Origin: Zygnema cylindricum
Lineage: Eukaryota > Streptophyta > Zygnematophyceae > Zygnematales > Zygnemataceae
DNA: 47,706 nucleotides
Direction: 5' to 3'
NCBI GenBank assembly: GCA_037447655.1
Contig: JBBHKE010000651.1
Location: forward strand, 1 to 47,706
Part shown: one piece after another, positions 1-10,047 of the stretch
Layout: each line of letters begins with the position of its first letter
Numbering within the stretch: the stretch's first letter is position 1
Position numbers and translations under genes: made by a program
Notes under the pieces: model-generated
Seen by the model: only the letters and a program-made list of their open reading frames with translations
The model's database searches: none
What the model was told of the DNA's origin: nothing

Positions 1-224
1 AAAATCGTCAAAGATTTGAGAACCGACCATTTTCGTATGGAAATCCGTACTTGCGTATTACGTACGTGTACTTCGCAAGTGTACCGCGTCAATGTACCTC
101 AAAGATCTCCTTCACTCTGCTGACTCTGCTGACTTTCAGGAAAAAACCGTATGTCTTTTCGTCAAAGATTTTACGGTCATCTTGTCCGAAGGCTCGTGAC
201 TTTGGAGACTTGTGAAAATTTTCA

Positions 225-397
225 TTTTTTTTTTTAAATGCCTCGATATATCGGCGATATATCGACGATATATCAGCTAAATATCGCGATATTTCGGTAA
301 TCGATATATCGAGGCGATATATCGATTATCGGTTACCTAAAATTCGGTACATATCGAATATCGGCAATTGGTCCTCGATACCCAACACTAGCTGCAA
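225..397. repeat. TATCGATA-rich transposon remnant
   Basis: The stretch is dense in CGATATATCG-type words and ends at about 392 with CGATACCCAACACT. That end is a near match to the right terminus (CGATACACAACACT) of the inverted-repeat element at 22665-23250, so it is probably a decayed right half of the same family. I found no left terminus inside the window. Bases 1-224 show no gene or recognisable feature. Confidence 0.4.
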
Positions 398-439
398 CAG
401 TCGGGGTACTGAGCAGGAGTCTATAAAATCCGAGAAAAT

Positions 440-987
440 CCGATCTTGATGCAGCAAGGAGAGTCTTAAGTTATTTGGCAGGAACTAAAGACCTCAAACT
501 CACTCTAGGCGGAGGAGAAGTCAAGCTGCAAACATGGAGTGATGCAAGCTATGGCGACATGCCAAGCCGAAAATCCACCACAGGATTTGTTCTACAAATC
601 GGGAACGATACTTGCTGTTGGAGCAGCAAACTTCAAAAGGATACAGCACAGTCGACAATTGAGTCAGAATATATGGCAGCAAGCTCGGCCCTCAAAGAAC
701 TCTTATGGGTAAAATCCATGTTACAAGAACTAGGATACATGCAAGTTCCTCCACAGGTGATCTGGTGTGATAACCAGGCTGCCATTGCAATTGCTTCTAA
801 CCCGAGTCATCACTTCAAAAGCAAGCACATGGATGTACGATTACACTTTGTAATAGAAAAAGTGTTCTCTAGAGTGATTAAATTATGTTATTTGCCAGAT
901 GCAAAAATGATTGCTGATATGCTCACTAAAGCTCTTCCTGCTCCTAAACTGAAGTATTGTAGGGACGCAGTGGGATTAAGTGAATAG
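440..987 (+). mobile_element. Ty1/copia retrotransposon remnant, RNase H end of pol
   Basis: An open frame ending in a stop at 987 reads as the C-terminal part of copia pol: the connection (DAARRVLSYLAGT) followed by the RNase H domain. Visible hallmarks are WSDASYG (first catalytic Asp), the STIESEYMA block (catalytic Glu), CDNQAAI (catalytic Asp), the KHMDVRLHF segment and the terminal IADMLTKALP motif. Homology starts abruptly near 440, so gag, protease, integrase and the reverse transcriptase core are missing. The frame itself is intact for about 180 codons, which suggests modest age. A TGTTG preceded by a short purine stretch near 1148 could be the start of a 3' LTR, but I cannot pair it with another LTR. 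It is a truncated element, not a host gene. Confidence 0.85.
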
Positions 988-2089
988 TTGAATTGCTGCA
1001 CTGCTATACTGCCACTCTGCAATAAGTCCACCATTGAGATGTAATGGGACTGGGTGACTTGCTAATTGCTATATTGCTATGCTGCGATGCTGCGCTAGTT
1101 TATCACCGCAGCTGCGCCGGTATACTGAGTCTAAAGCTTTAGTGGAGTGTTGTCTTGTGAAAGCTTTCAGTCTCAGAGCAGCGCAACAACTATACAGATA
1201 GAGCTATACAGCACAGCAGTAGAGGAGCGCAGCAGCGAAGCTGCAACACAGACAGGACAACGCAACCACGATTATATTTGATATGGTCCGTACGGACAAC
1301 GCAACGTCTGATATTTTTAATGTGATTTTGTACAGGATAGAGCAACTGCGATAGAAACGATTCTAGTCAACTAAGTGGGTAACTCAGTGGTAACTTAGTG
1401 GGTAGCTCAAAGACAGCTCAGTAGTAGCTTAGAGATAGCTCAGTGGTAGCTTGACAGATTAGTGGTAGCTTGGTGGTTTGACGTACCTCTCAGGTACACT
1501 GGTGTTGCCAGTTCAACACAAGTATAAGACTTAGGACTCAAAACATATTATGTATCCAGACTTCTAAGTAGTAAAACTGCAAAAAGTTTTTGGGAAACTT
1601 CTGAGTATTATATCTTGAGTGTTGTCGGGTCAATTGTGTTGAAACTTTGGGAGTTGTCAGTGTTTATGCTACTCTATATTATGATAAAGTTTTTTGAGGT
1701 TTGGATGCTTGTATAAGAATTGGTGAGCACTTAAAAACAGCTGTTTGGTAGGATTCTTGATAGCTTCTGAGAGTGTATCATGTCTACTTCTACTACTACT
1801 GCTGCTCCTCCACCTGCACAGGTGGTTGTAGAACAACACAAACCGCTGAAATCTTCTTCTGTGATCTCGGCATCCTTTTCTGCCGTTTGATCGAAACCAG
1901 GTTTTGATCGTAGCCGTCATAAATACCTGCGCGATATTTGTTTCGTGTTCGAAACAAATGCAAGGTATCCGTTTCATATAATACATTAAAATCGTACAAA
2001 AACTGTATCTATGCATTACGTATCTATATCCCGTTAAATGAACTAATCTACGTGCAACAATAAATATTCATCAAACCTCATATATCTTA
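988..2089. other. Non-coding region downstream of the copia remnant
   Basis: There is no convincing gene here. The segment probably contains the element's 3' untranslated part and a decayed LTR. An ATG at about 1780 opens a 36-codon frame (start MSTSTTTAAPPPAQ) that resembles the low-complexity N-terminus of some copia gag proteins, but it ends at once. The short open frames on the minus strand look random. Confidence 0.4.
1375..1480. repeat. Degenerate tandem repeat, AGCTCAGTGGTAGCTT-like
   Basis: About ten imperfect copies of a 10-16 base word combining CAGTGGTA and TAGCTTAG/TAGCTCA follow one another, with variable unit length. The array lies downstream of the copia remnant and may be part of its LTR. 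Confidence 0.5.
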
Positions 2090-2240
2090 TCATTAATCCT
2101 AGACTTGTAGGTTAAGGCTACCGGCTAATTGATGTACGGTAGGTTCCCGGATCAAATCCCAGATCAGTCAAATATTTTAGGTAACTCTATTGAGATTTGC
2201 CTTCCTGTCCTCTTTGGACAGCCTAGGCAGCCATGGATCT
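2090..2240 (+). mobile_element. tRNA-derived SINE-like element
   Basis: A polymerase III B-box-like word (CGGATCAAATCCC, about 2151) follows an A-box-like stretch (about 2105-2135). The 3' part ends in CCTGTCC...ACAGCC...GCAGCCATGG. A very similar 3' block (GCAGCCATG or ACAGCCATGG) follows the A/B boxes of the copies near 2985 and 19840, which supports a shared SINE family. No target duplication was identified. Confidence 0.4.
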
Positions 2241-2773
2241 AACTCCTCTTCAAGTCTTCAGTGACTGCGTCAAGTGTGGGGACTTGAGTGAAGAGTTAGA
2301 GGCAAGCTGTCATTGTTTTGGCTTTTATTTTACAATCTCTAACCTATAAAATACTTATATTCTAACAATCGCTAATCTGACACGTTAGTAAACACTATTC
2401 ATTTCGCAAATCTATGGGAACTGGACAAATCGTAATTTTTGGCTTATTCATACGTCGTACATTAGTTAATTTTGTACTTTTTTCGGTTACGAGCGGGCAC
2501 GGTTAGTCGCGAGAAATCGAGTTTTGGTTAACTTTTATTTTCGTAAACGTTGGTCGGTTAACGGTTAACAATTTTGGAGCGTGACATAACCCGGTCTGGC
2601 TTCGGTTTCTCAGATTTTGAAAAAAAAAGACGGTCCGTTTTGGTTATGTAAAATTTTGACTTTTGCGACCTCTGTCGTTGTGTCGTAGACATATTTCGGT
2701 CAAAGCTAATAAATATCGAGCTCGATGTTCCCGATACTAGGATATTATTACGTCGTCGGTTTTGAGTTTCGAC
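2241..2773. other. Non-coding spacer
   Basis: I see no gene. The only notable item is GTTTCGAC at 2766-2773, the left copy of the 8-bp target duplication of the adjoining hAT-like element. Confidence 0.5.
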
Positions 2774-3752
2774 CATAGTTGTTCAAAACGTATTTTACGC
2801 ACGTTTCGAATGCGCGTGCAATACGTAGAAACTGGAGGGGTCGATTTGAAAAATTCGTAAAAATCGTTTATGAATTTTTTTCCGTACAAATCCGTTCATT
2901 TTTTAAAAAAAGAATTGAACATGTACCGCCGTTTGTACGCTTTCCGTTAAATGAGCGGTGAAAATTAATATGTAAGTAAATTATTATCACACCCCATGTA
3001 TGTATCGAAACATCTACATCAACTGGCTAAGGACAAATGTACCAGTATGTTTCTAGACGACGTAAACAAGCCCAGGTTCAAACTCTACGAAATGTATTTT
3101 TATTATAATAAAATTACCTGTCCTTCACAGAGAGGCAGCCATGACCTTCTCTCTCTACCTCTCCGAGAGCATACAACTTAAAAAAAACAAAGTTCAGGCC
3201 ATATGTAGATTCCATTTTTCATCATTCAACATTGCACGACGTAACACATTGATAAAAAAAAACCAAAGCAATCACATTAGAACAAAAAAAAAATACATAT
3301 ATGTCCTTTAACTATTTTTACTCTAAATCTTCTTCCCATACATCGAATTTTGTGATTTTTTGCGTTCAGCTGTTCAAGTAATAATGGCGGCTTCTTTTCG
3401 AAATTTGAAGAAGACGCCCGTACAAAATTTGAACTCACGGCGCTCAAATAGTGTGACGCCGCAACGTCTCTTTTTGGAAATATTTGTAGACGTCACATTA
3501 TTTTCCCGTACAATCCATGTACATTCTGTTCGGTTTACTGAACAGAAAGTACGGATACTTGCTTCGAATCTTTTTTGTTAACTACCGTACAGTTTCCGTA
3601 AAAAATCTAACAGTTACTGTATTTTGTTTATAGTTCCCGTAAAATGTCAGTTTCAGTTTACAGTAGACGTTTTTTTGCGTATTTTTGAAAAGTCACGTAC
3701 AATACGTAGAAACTGGAAAAAATGAAAAAAACGCGCGTATTGAACAACTAGG
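2774..3752. mobile_element. Non-autonomous hAT-like DNA transposon, copy 1
   Basis: The element begins CATAGTTGTTCA and ends TGAACAACTAGG, giving 12-bp terminal inverted repeats with one mismatch. It is flanked on both sides by the same 8 bases, GTTTCGAC (2766-2773 and 3753-3760), which is the target-duplication length of hAT elements. Subterminal blocks with TACGTAGAAACTGG are present near both ends in the same orientation. It carries no transposase and contains a SINE-like insert (2985-3150). Its right part lies inside the segment that is duplicated at 9657. Confidence 0.75.
2985..3150 (+). mobile_element. SINE-like insert inside hAT-like copy 1
   Basis: CATCAACTGGCTAAGGAC (about 3015) is a good tRNA A-box context, and CAGGTTCAAACTC (about 3080) is a B box at tRNA-like spacing. 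The 3' part ends in CCTGTCC...GAGGCAGCCATG. The hAT-like copy at 19599 carries a related insert at the same place, whereas the chimeric copy at 9416 lacks it. Confidence 0.5.
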
Positions 3753-3967
3753 GTTTCGACTGATTCGAAACAATACGTTTATTACTTTATTTCCGCAATA
3801 AAAGTACGAGTTTAAAGTACGAGTTTTTTGCGCCACCGGGCAGTTCTGGTTTTTGCGCTGAAGAGGAGCGAAGCGTCGATTTTGACGCCTGGACGGCGAA
3901 ACAATTCCTTTCGGTTCAAAATTTCTTGTACCTTTTTTCCGATGTAATGCCTGGATTCTGTTTATGC

Positions 3968-4948
3968 CACGTGTCGCAGTCAGACCGTCGGAGTTTCCTA
4001 CTGGTGATATTTCTCAAGCCGCTATAGTGCTACAGTTAAATGAATTGTACGTTTCGGTCCAGTACGGACCTGTGTCGTTTAGCGATCGTCACCAACTTTT
4101 GAGGAAAAATCACCGATCGGTTTAGCCATTCGCTAGTAGGGCTTTTCAAATCTTTTATCCTGACGTCATCCAGATCCTGTCTGATCCGTTTTCTGGTTCC
4201 TTCGAGGATTCTGGCTCTTCCTTTCTTGGTCCTATTAGGACAGGATTTCGTACGATTTCTTTTAGTGTCCTTTTTGGTGCACCAAATGACAGTTTAGTAC
4301 GGAAAGCGCTCAGGAAAACTCCCGCCTTTTGTAGCTTTGTGGCGTTTCAGCTCTCCAAGAGGTCCGACGCCATTGGCGGATAATGACAGAATCTTTATTC
4401 TCCTTAAAACTGAAAACAAAGTCCTGATTCGCACATGGAACCTCCACGAGGTTCACATTTCCCGGAACTTCCGTACTGTACTTCCACTTTCCAATTTTCC
4501 ATGCGGATAGAGCCAATCTTGAAAGATAGATTCGGCCTGCGATTACGAGGCGTGTCTGAGCATCTTGATACGTGTACGATCCCAGATAATTTCACGGTGT
4601 TCGTGCTGATCATCGCCCTGTCATTCTAATCTTTGCAAAGCAGATGCTGCCAAAAAACTTTCTGCCGGTCGGCCGCCGCAAACGTCTGCATACAGTCAGC
4701 CGCCAAATCTCACGAACTGGCTTACCGACAATTCCTACGCTTGCTTTCATATCTTCTCTCTCTCTCCCACGTGTGACATATCCGTATGGGATCGTACATC
4801 CTATACTTTTTGCCCGCGTAAAGACAAGACAATCTGACTGCTAAGCTGTGCGCTGGCTGCCGCTCCGCATCTTCTGGAAGGCGCGGCTTTTCGGCCCGGG
4901 GATTGGGAGCCGTGTTCGTAAATGAAGCTTCTTACGTTTTAACACGTG
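3968..4948. promoter_or_regulatory. G-box (CACGTG) cluster upstream of GATA exon 1, unit 1
   Basis: Palindromic CACGTG cores occur at 3968-3973, 4768-4773 and 4943-4948. Identical copies lie at 10263, 11063 and 11238 in unit 2. G-boxes bind bZIP and bHLH factors in plants, and LLM-type B-GATA genes are known to be regulated by light through PIFs. That these sites are used is inference. No convincing TATA box was found. Confidence 0.3.
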
Positions 4949-5782
4949 GTCGGCTTTATATCTTCGAAGCGACGTGGCAAAATCTTAGCCACGTACAGGA
5001 ACCGTCCGATCAACTGCGGACGCAGATAAAGATTGGCTCTGAACCCCGGATTTTGGATAAAACCGCGCCACGACAAAGCCACCGACCTACCAAAGTGCCT
5101 TATCCGCACCTCACGCTTAAAGTAATAGCAATCATCTCTCCCTTTTCCTCCCGAATTTTGGGCAAGTGCACGCATGAAATTCCCAAAGGAATCACCTTTC
5201 GTACCTCCAAACATATTCGTACCTTTACGACACGTCCGTACGGTCACATGCAGAAGCGAAAATGTACGTCCGAATAAAATCTTCATTTGGCGCGTGCGAG
5301 GAAGTCCTACCGCCCGCAAAACCCATGTGACAAAATCCATACGTCGGCTTCTCATTGGCCGTCACACTCTGTCGTCACGCGGTGATTTTTGAAGGGCTGA
5401 CTCACCTCCACCCTGGACAGATATCCCTTAAATGTACTTTTCCGTACATACAAACGTCTGACTGCGGAACATAACGCAACATTTCGTACCGTGACGTCAT
5501 GTCCCCATACGGTATCCTCTCCCCCTTACAATCCCCTCCCTCCACCCCCCCTTCTCAATTTTCTCCCTTCCCTTAGGAAAACTTCCCAATTTTCGCTAAC
5601 TTCCAAATTCCCTTCTCTCCCTCCTTCCACCTCCGCTCTCCCTCCAACCTTCACCGAATTTTACCGTTTTTCCACCGTTTTCGACCGTTTCTTGATCGTT
5701 TCTTGACCGTTTCCTGCCGCTTTTTTAACAGGCTTTACTCCATTGGCACCCGCGAATTCCGGAAAGTCAAAACGGAGGCTCC

Positions 5783-6301
5783 ATGGGCACCGACATTGCC
5801 TTCCAGTGGGGCTCTGACGATCCGGTCGTGGGCCAACTCGTTCGTGGGGGGGTAGCTCTCGTGCTCGAGGCCCTAGGAGACGGTACGGATACTACTTCCG
5901 CCACTCGTACGGACGGATTTTCGCACGTGCGGAAGCAGCGTCTGCATGCCGCAGGATTGTGTCTCATTCGCTATAAAGAGGCCTTCACACGTGCGGACTG
6001 GGACGTGGTAGACAGAATCGTCAGGAATCTCCCGGGAGGGGAGGGGGAGAGGGAGGGAGAGAGAGGGAGTGATGGGGGCGGGGCCGGGTTTCGCGGAGGA
6101 GGGGGACTGGATGGTGCCGCTTGTCAGAGAGGGAGAGGAGAGGGTGAAGGATGTCCCACGTGTGAAGAGGGAGAGGGCGAGGTGGTGATGGGGGGGACGG
6201 GGGGGGAGAGGGAGAGAGAGGGAGGGAATGGCCCTAAAAGCTGCGAGTGGTGTCGCATCACGCGGACGCCTCTATGGAGGAACGGACCCCCCGGAAGAAA
6301 G
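5783..6301 (+). CDS. GATA factor first coding exon, unit 1 (alternative or orphan first exon)
   Basis: This 173-codon exon starts at an ATG in good context (CTCCATGGGC) and ends at AAG|GTACAG (phase 0). It encodes an unrecognised N-terminal region (residues 1-85, rich in WGSDDP and RYKEAFTRADWDVVDRI), a Gly/Glu-rich linker, and the first half of a GATA zinc finger. That half is CEWC (C154, C157) followed by RITRTPLWRNGPPGRK. It differs from the unit 2 exon by D33G and T41N only. No exon carrying the second Cys pair follows before the next copy. A finger is possible only if the transcript splices about 7.4 kb to 13679, skipping unit 2. Either it is an alternative first exon with its own promoter, or it is an orphan copy. 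Confidence 0.65.
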
Positions 6302-6600
6302 GTACAGACTTATACCTGTACGGAACTGTACGGAACTACATAGAAACATACGGAATTACAGGACACTGTACGGAATTGTATGCAATTGGACGGTTTTACA
6401 GAGAATTGTGTCCGGTTGGAGGGTGGGTTGCAAAGAATTGTACGGAATTGTAGTGTGTGCGGCAATTGTAAGGGACTGTACGGACGTCTTAAGGTTTGTA
6501 CGGACATGGAAAGATTTGTTTGGGTAGTTAAAAGATTTGTACGGATAGGGGAAGAATTGTACGGAATTGGATATGAAGCTGTGCGAAATTGAGAGCCTAG
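6302..6600 (+). repeat. Degenerate TGTACGGAA(C/T) repeat at the start of the GATA intron
   Basis: TGTACGGA occurs about eight times within 260 bases after the splice donor, interspersed with TACGGAATT and CAATTG variants. The same block is present at 12597-12895 in unit 2. Open frames here are side effects of the repeat. Confidence 0.6.
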
Positions 6601-6639
6601 AATTGGGCAGTAATGGGGCGTGGGGTGGGCCCATCTGGT

Positions 6640-6905
6640 GGGGAGGGACAGAAAGGGGGAGGGGGAGGGAGAGGGGAAGGGAATGACAGTTTTCCCTCAA
6701 ATGTGGTTGTAGGGGGAGGGGAAGGAGGAGGAGGAGGAGGGGAGGAGGGGGAGGGAGGGCGAGGCGGAGAACGGCGTCTGAGAGAGGTGGGACGGGGAGG
6801 AGGAAGGAAACTGGAGGAGGTAGGGAGGGGAGGACGAGGGGAAAGAGGGGGCGGGAGAGGAGAAGGGCCAGGAGAGGAAGAGAGGGAAGGAGAAGGAAGA
6901 GGATA
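6640..6905. repeat. GA/GGA-rich low-complexity tract
   Basis: The tract is nearly pure purine on the plus strand (GGAGGAGGAGGGG-type words). The duplication boundary lies inside it. The equivalent tract at 12935-13140 diverges after 13007. Confidence 0.7.
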
Positions 6906-7393
6906 ATCTGCAAATGCAATCAGTCAAAAAATAGATTAGTGTTTGTTTTCAAGGTTATTTATTTAAGCCATTTTTGTATCGTTTTATTCAAGGTAAAGTT
7001 TTAATTTTTTTTTTAAGGTATTGTGAAAATTTGCGCAATTCAAATTAGAGATAATAAAAAGGTACAAAAAGATATTGGGTATTAAAAGGTATTAATTTTG
7101 TGCTTTTTGTGGAAAGTAAAGTTTCAATTTTTACAATTTAGCAATAACATCATACATTCTATGTTTCAATAGACATAACAATCACTGTATAACTGATATA
7201 TCTATAGGTTGATAAAAAAAAACAAAAAAAGAAAAAAAAATTACAAAAAAAAATACAAAAAAAACAGATACGAAAAAAATGATATATAGATGTATGATTG
7301 ATATAAATGTATGATGCAAATATATAAGTGATGAACATATATAAAAGTATAAATGTGATAAAAATACACATTTGATATGAATATACCATTGCC

Positions 7394-7434
<41 letters not shown>

Positions 7435-7654
7435 TATAAACGTATAGTCGATAGAAATGTGTCAGCCACATAAATTTATGACAAAAAGTCAAAATGTATC
7501 ATTTACTCAAATATATAATCAAGGAAAATATATATAATTTTTAGAAAATCGGTAATTGATTTGCATTTTAAAGTTATGTAATCCTCTCTGTTACTCATTG
7601 GGTGGTAAGTCATAACCGATATTTTCACTAACGTCGTTATCAATTGTCGACCAA
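6906..7654. other. AT-rich non-coding DNA with a (TA)n microsatellite
   Basis: There is no gene. The region holds a TA dinucleotide run at 7397-7430 and A-rich runs at 7215-7265. If the first-unit exon is spliced to 13679, all of this is intron. Confidence 0.6.
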
Positions 7655-8475
7655 TCCCGATATTATCCGATATTACCGATGTTACCCGATATTATCCGAT
7701 ATTATCCGATATTACCCGAAATCACCCGATATCACCTGTTATCACCAGATATTACCCGATATCGCCCGATAGTGCCTGATATTACCTGATATTACCCGAT
7801 ATTCCCCGATATTCCCCGATATTACTCGGTATTGCCCGGTATTACCCGATGTTATCCGATATTATCTGATATTATCCGAAATCACCCGATATTATCCGAT
7901 ATTACCCAATATTATCCGGTATTACCCGAAATCACCCGATATCACCCCTTATCTTATCACCCGATATCGCCTGATAGTGCCCGAAATTACCCGATATTAT
8001 CTGATATTACCCGATATCACCCGTTATCACCCGGTATCACCCGATATTACCCGATATCGCCTGATAGTGCCCGATATTACCCGATATTACCTGATATTAC
8101 CCGATATTACCCGATATTCCCCAATATTCCCCGATATTACTCGGTATTGCCCGGTATTACCCGATGTTATCCGATATTATCCGATATTATCCGAAATCAC
8201 CCGATTTTACCCGATATTACCCGATATTATCCGGTATTACCCGAAATCACCCAATATCACCCGTTATCTTATCACCCGATATTACCCGATATCTCCTGAT
8301 AGTGCCCGAAATTACCCGATATTATCCGATAATACCCGATATCACCCATATCACCCGATATCACCCGATATTACCCGATGTTATCCGATATTACCCAATA
8401 TTACTCAATATTACCCGAAATCACCCGCTATCACCCGTTATTGCCCGATATTATCCGATATTACCCGATATTATT
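7655..8475. repeat. Satellite-like tandem array of CCGATATTAC variants
   Basis: About 80 successive 9-11 base units related to CCGATATTAC fill 820 bases, with variants such as CCGAAATCAC, CCGATAGTGC and CCGATATTCC. A higher-order repeat is visible: the order ACTCGGTATTGCCCGGTATTACC at about 7823 recurs at about 8138, an offset near 315. The long open frames here, which read ITRYYPILPD-like peptides, exist because the unit has no stop in three frames. Confidence 0.9.
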
Positions 8476-9415
8476 AATCCATCTTTCCTCGAGACCTTTT
8501 CTGCCTTTTGAAGCTCCAAAATCGGGAATATCGCTAACGGAATTGTTTTCCTTAATTCGCGCCCATAAAAACGCCCAAAAAGGAGGAAAGAAAAAAAAAA
8601 CATACATTTGAATTTAAATATGATTCAAGGCAAAAAATAACTGATTTAATAATCGAATTAAGCCCGTGTTGCATTTTATTTTGTTTTTTTTTTTAATTTT
8701 TATTGCACGTTGAGGATATGGACAATACCTTGCCCAGATGTCACCTCCCGAGAGATAACCTCCCCCACAAAGAGACAAAAAACCATAAAAAGTAACTTCA
8801 TATGCGTACGAAACAAGGAAATGCTTTTAGCTTGAAAAGCCATAGGGAGAGGGGGGAAGGGAAAGAGAAGGGGGGAGGAGAGAGAGAAGGGGGGAGGAGA
8901 GAGAGATTGAGGGAGAGGGAGAGAGAGGGAGAGAGGGAGAGGTGGGGAGGGAGAGCAGAAAGTGATAACTCTTAAGAAAAAAAATTACGTTTATAACAAT
9001 CTGGGAGCCCGTCATTTTAAATTCCCAATTTTGGAATTAGTATTTCGCTATTTAAATAAAAAGACAAAGTCGCTCCGCCGGCGGCAAAACGACAAAAAAA
9101 ATTGTCGTTATTTAACATGAATACATTTCATCCTTTTCCGTACGATCCTTACATAGTTCTCCGATCGAGACAAATAAGTACAGTTTCTTTTGTACGGCTA
9201 GAATTTCATTGGTCAGATACTCTTTTTGTCTTTTTGACTATTTTAGAAGTCGGTGATTTAAGCCCTGATCTATGTTAACGCAGTTCCCGTTAAACAGTTC
9301 GCGATGGTCCACCTGCACTTTATCATCCGTACGATTTTCGACAATACGGTTATTTACCTGCTGAGGTGTCATTTTGTGATTTGGAATTTGGCAAGGGAAT
9401 AAAATTTGAGAAAAG
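8476..9415. other. Non-coding spacer with a GA-rich tract
   Basis: No gene is supported. A purine-rich tract lies at 8846-8955. The rest is A/T-rich sequence with scattered CGTAC words. The left flank of the next hAT-like element (GAGAAAAG, 9408-9415) does not match its right flank. Confidence 0.5.
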
Positions 9416-10047
9416 CATAGTTTTTCAGAACGTATTTTACGCACGTTTCGAACGCGCGTACAATACGTAGAAACTGGAGAGGTCGATTTGAAAAAAACGT
9501 TAATGATTTTTTTTACGTAAAAATCCGTACATTTTTTAAAAATTGAATTGAACATGTACCGCAGTTCGTACGCTTTCCGTTAAATGAGCGGTGAAAACAG
9601 TTTACTAACTACTTCCGTGGCGTCGGTAATGGCGTTTTCTGTGATTTTTATTTTTCGCGTTCAGCTGTTCAAGTAATAATGGCGGCTTCTTTTCGAAATT
9701 TTAAGAAGACGCCCGTACAAAATTTGAACTCACGGCGCTCAAATAGTGTGACGCCGCAACGTCTCTTTTTGGAAATATTTGTAGACGTCACATTATTTTC
9801 CCGTACAATCCATGTACATTCTGTTCGGTTTACTGAACAGAAAGTACGGATACTTGCTTCGAATCTTTTTTGTTAACTACCGTACAGTTTCTGTAAAAAA
9901 TCTAACAGTTACTGTATTTTGTTTATAGTTCCCGTAAAATGTCAGTTTCAGTTTACAGTAGACGTTTTTTTGCGTATTTTTGAAAAGTCACGTACAATAC
10001 GTAGAAACTGGAAAAAATGAAAAAAACGCGCGTATTGAACAACTAGG
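9416..10047. mobile_element. Chimeric hAT-like element, copy 2
   Basis: The left part (9416-9596) is related but not identical to 2774-2961 of copy 1 (CATAGTTTTTCAGAACG instead of CATAGTTGTTCAAAACG), and it lacks the SINE-like insert. From 9657 on it is nearly identical to copy 1, including the right terminus and the following GTTTCGAC. The left flank is GAGAAAAG, so the two flanks do not form a target duplication. The element therefore looks like a fusion of two family members at the duplication junction. Confidence 0.7.

Larger units (their letters stand above)
3362..6712. repeat. Segmental tandem duplication, unit 1 (GATA upstream region and first exon)
   Basis: This segment recurs at 9657-13007 with a constant offset of 6295 bases. 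By eye I count only about ten substitutions over 3.35 kb, for example near 3402, 3595, 5552, 5877, 5903, 5935 and 6633. Homology ends in a GA-rich tract near 6712/13007. The left edge falls inside a hAT-like element. The near-identity implies a recent duplication, gene conversion, or an assembly artefact. Confidence 0.9.

Noticed and set aside
4939-5355. 138-codon minus-strand frame and 124-codon plus-strand frame upstream of GATA exon 1 (also at 11234-11650)
   Set aside because: They overlap on opposite strands, have no recognisable domain, and lie in the GATA upstream region. They are duplicated only because the whole segment is.
6613-6927. Gly/Glu-rich and Leu/Pro-rich frames in the GA tract, and similar frames at 12651-13331 and 13531-15215
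   Set aside because: They are low-complexity purine/pyrimidine shadows. Only the exon 2 frame (13679-14602) is supported, because it completes the zinc finger.
7159-7492. Three overlapping minus-strand frames rich in Tyr, Ile and Phe
   Set aside because: They are generated by the (TA)n and A-rich runs. There is no domain and all frames are equally open.
7655-8475. CRISPR-like array
   Set aside because: The units are short and continuous, with no unique spacers, and the genome is eukaryotic with spliceosomal introns.
7832-8511. Overlapping open frames of 115-166 codons reading ITRYYPILPD-like peptides
   Set aside because: They are translations of the CCGATATTAC tandem array, which has no stop in several frames. 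There is no non-repetitive coding signal.
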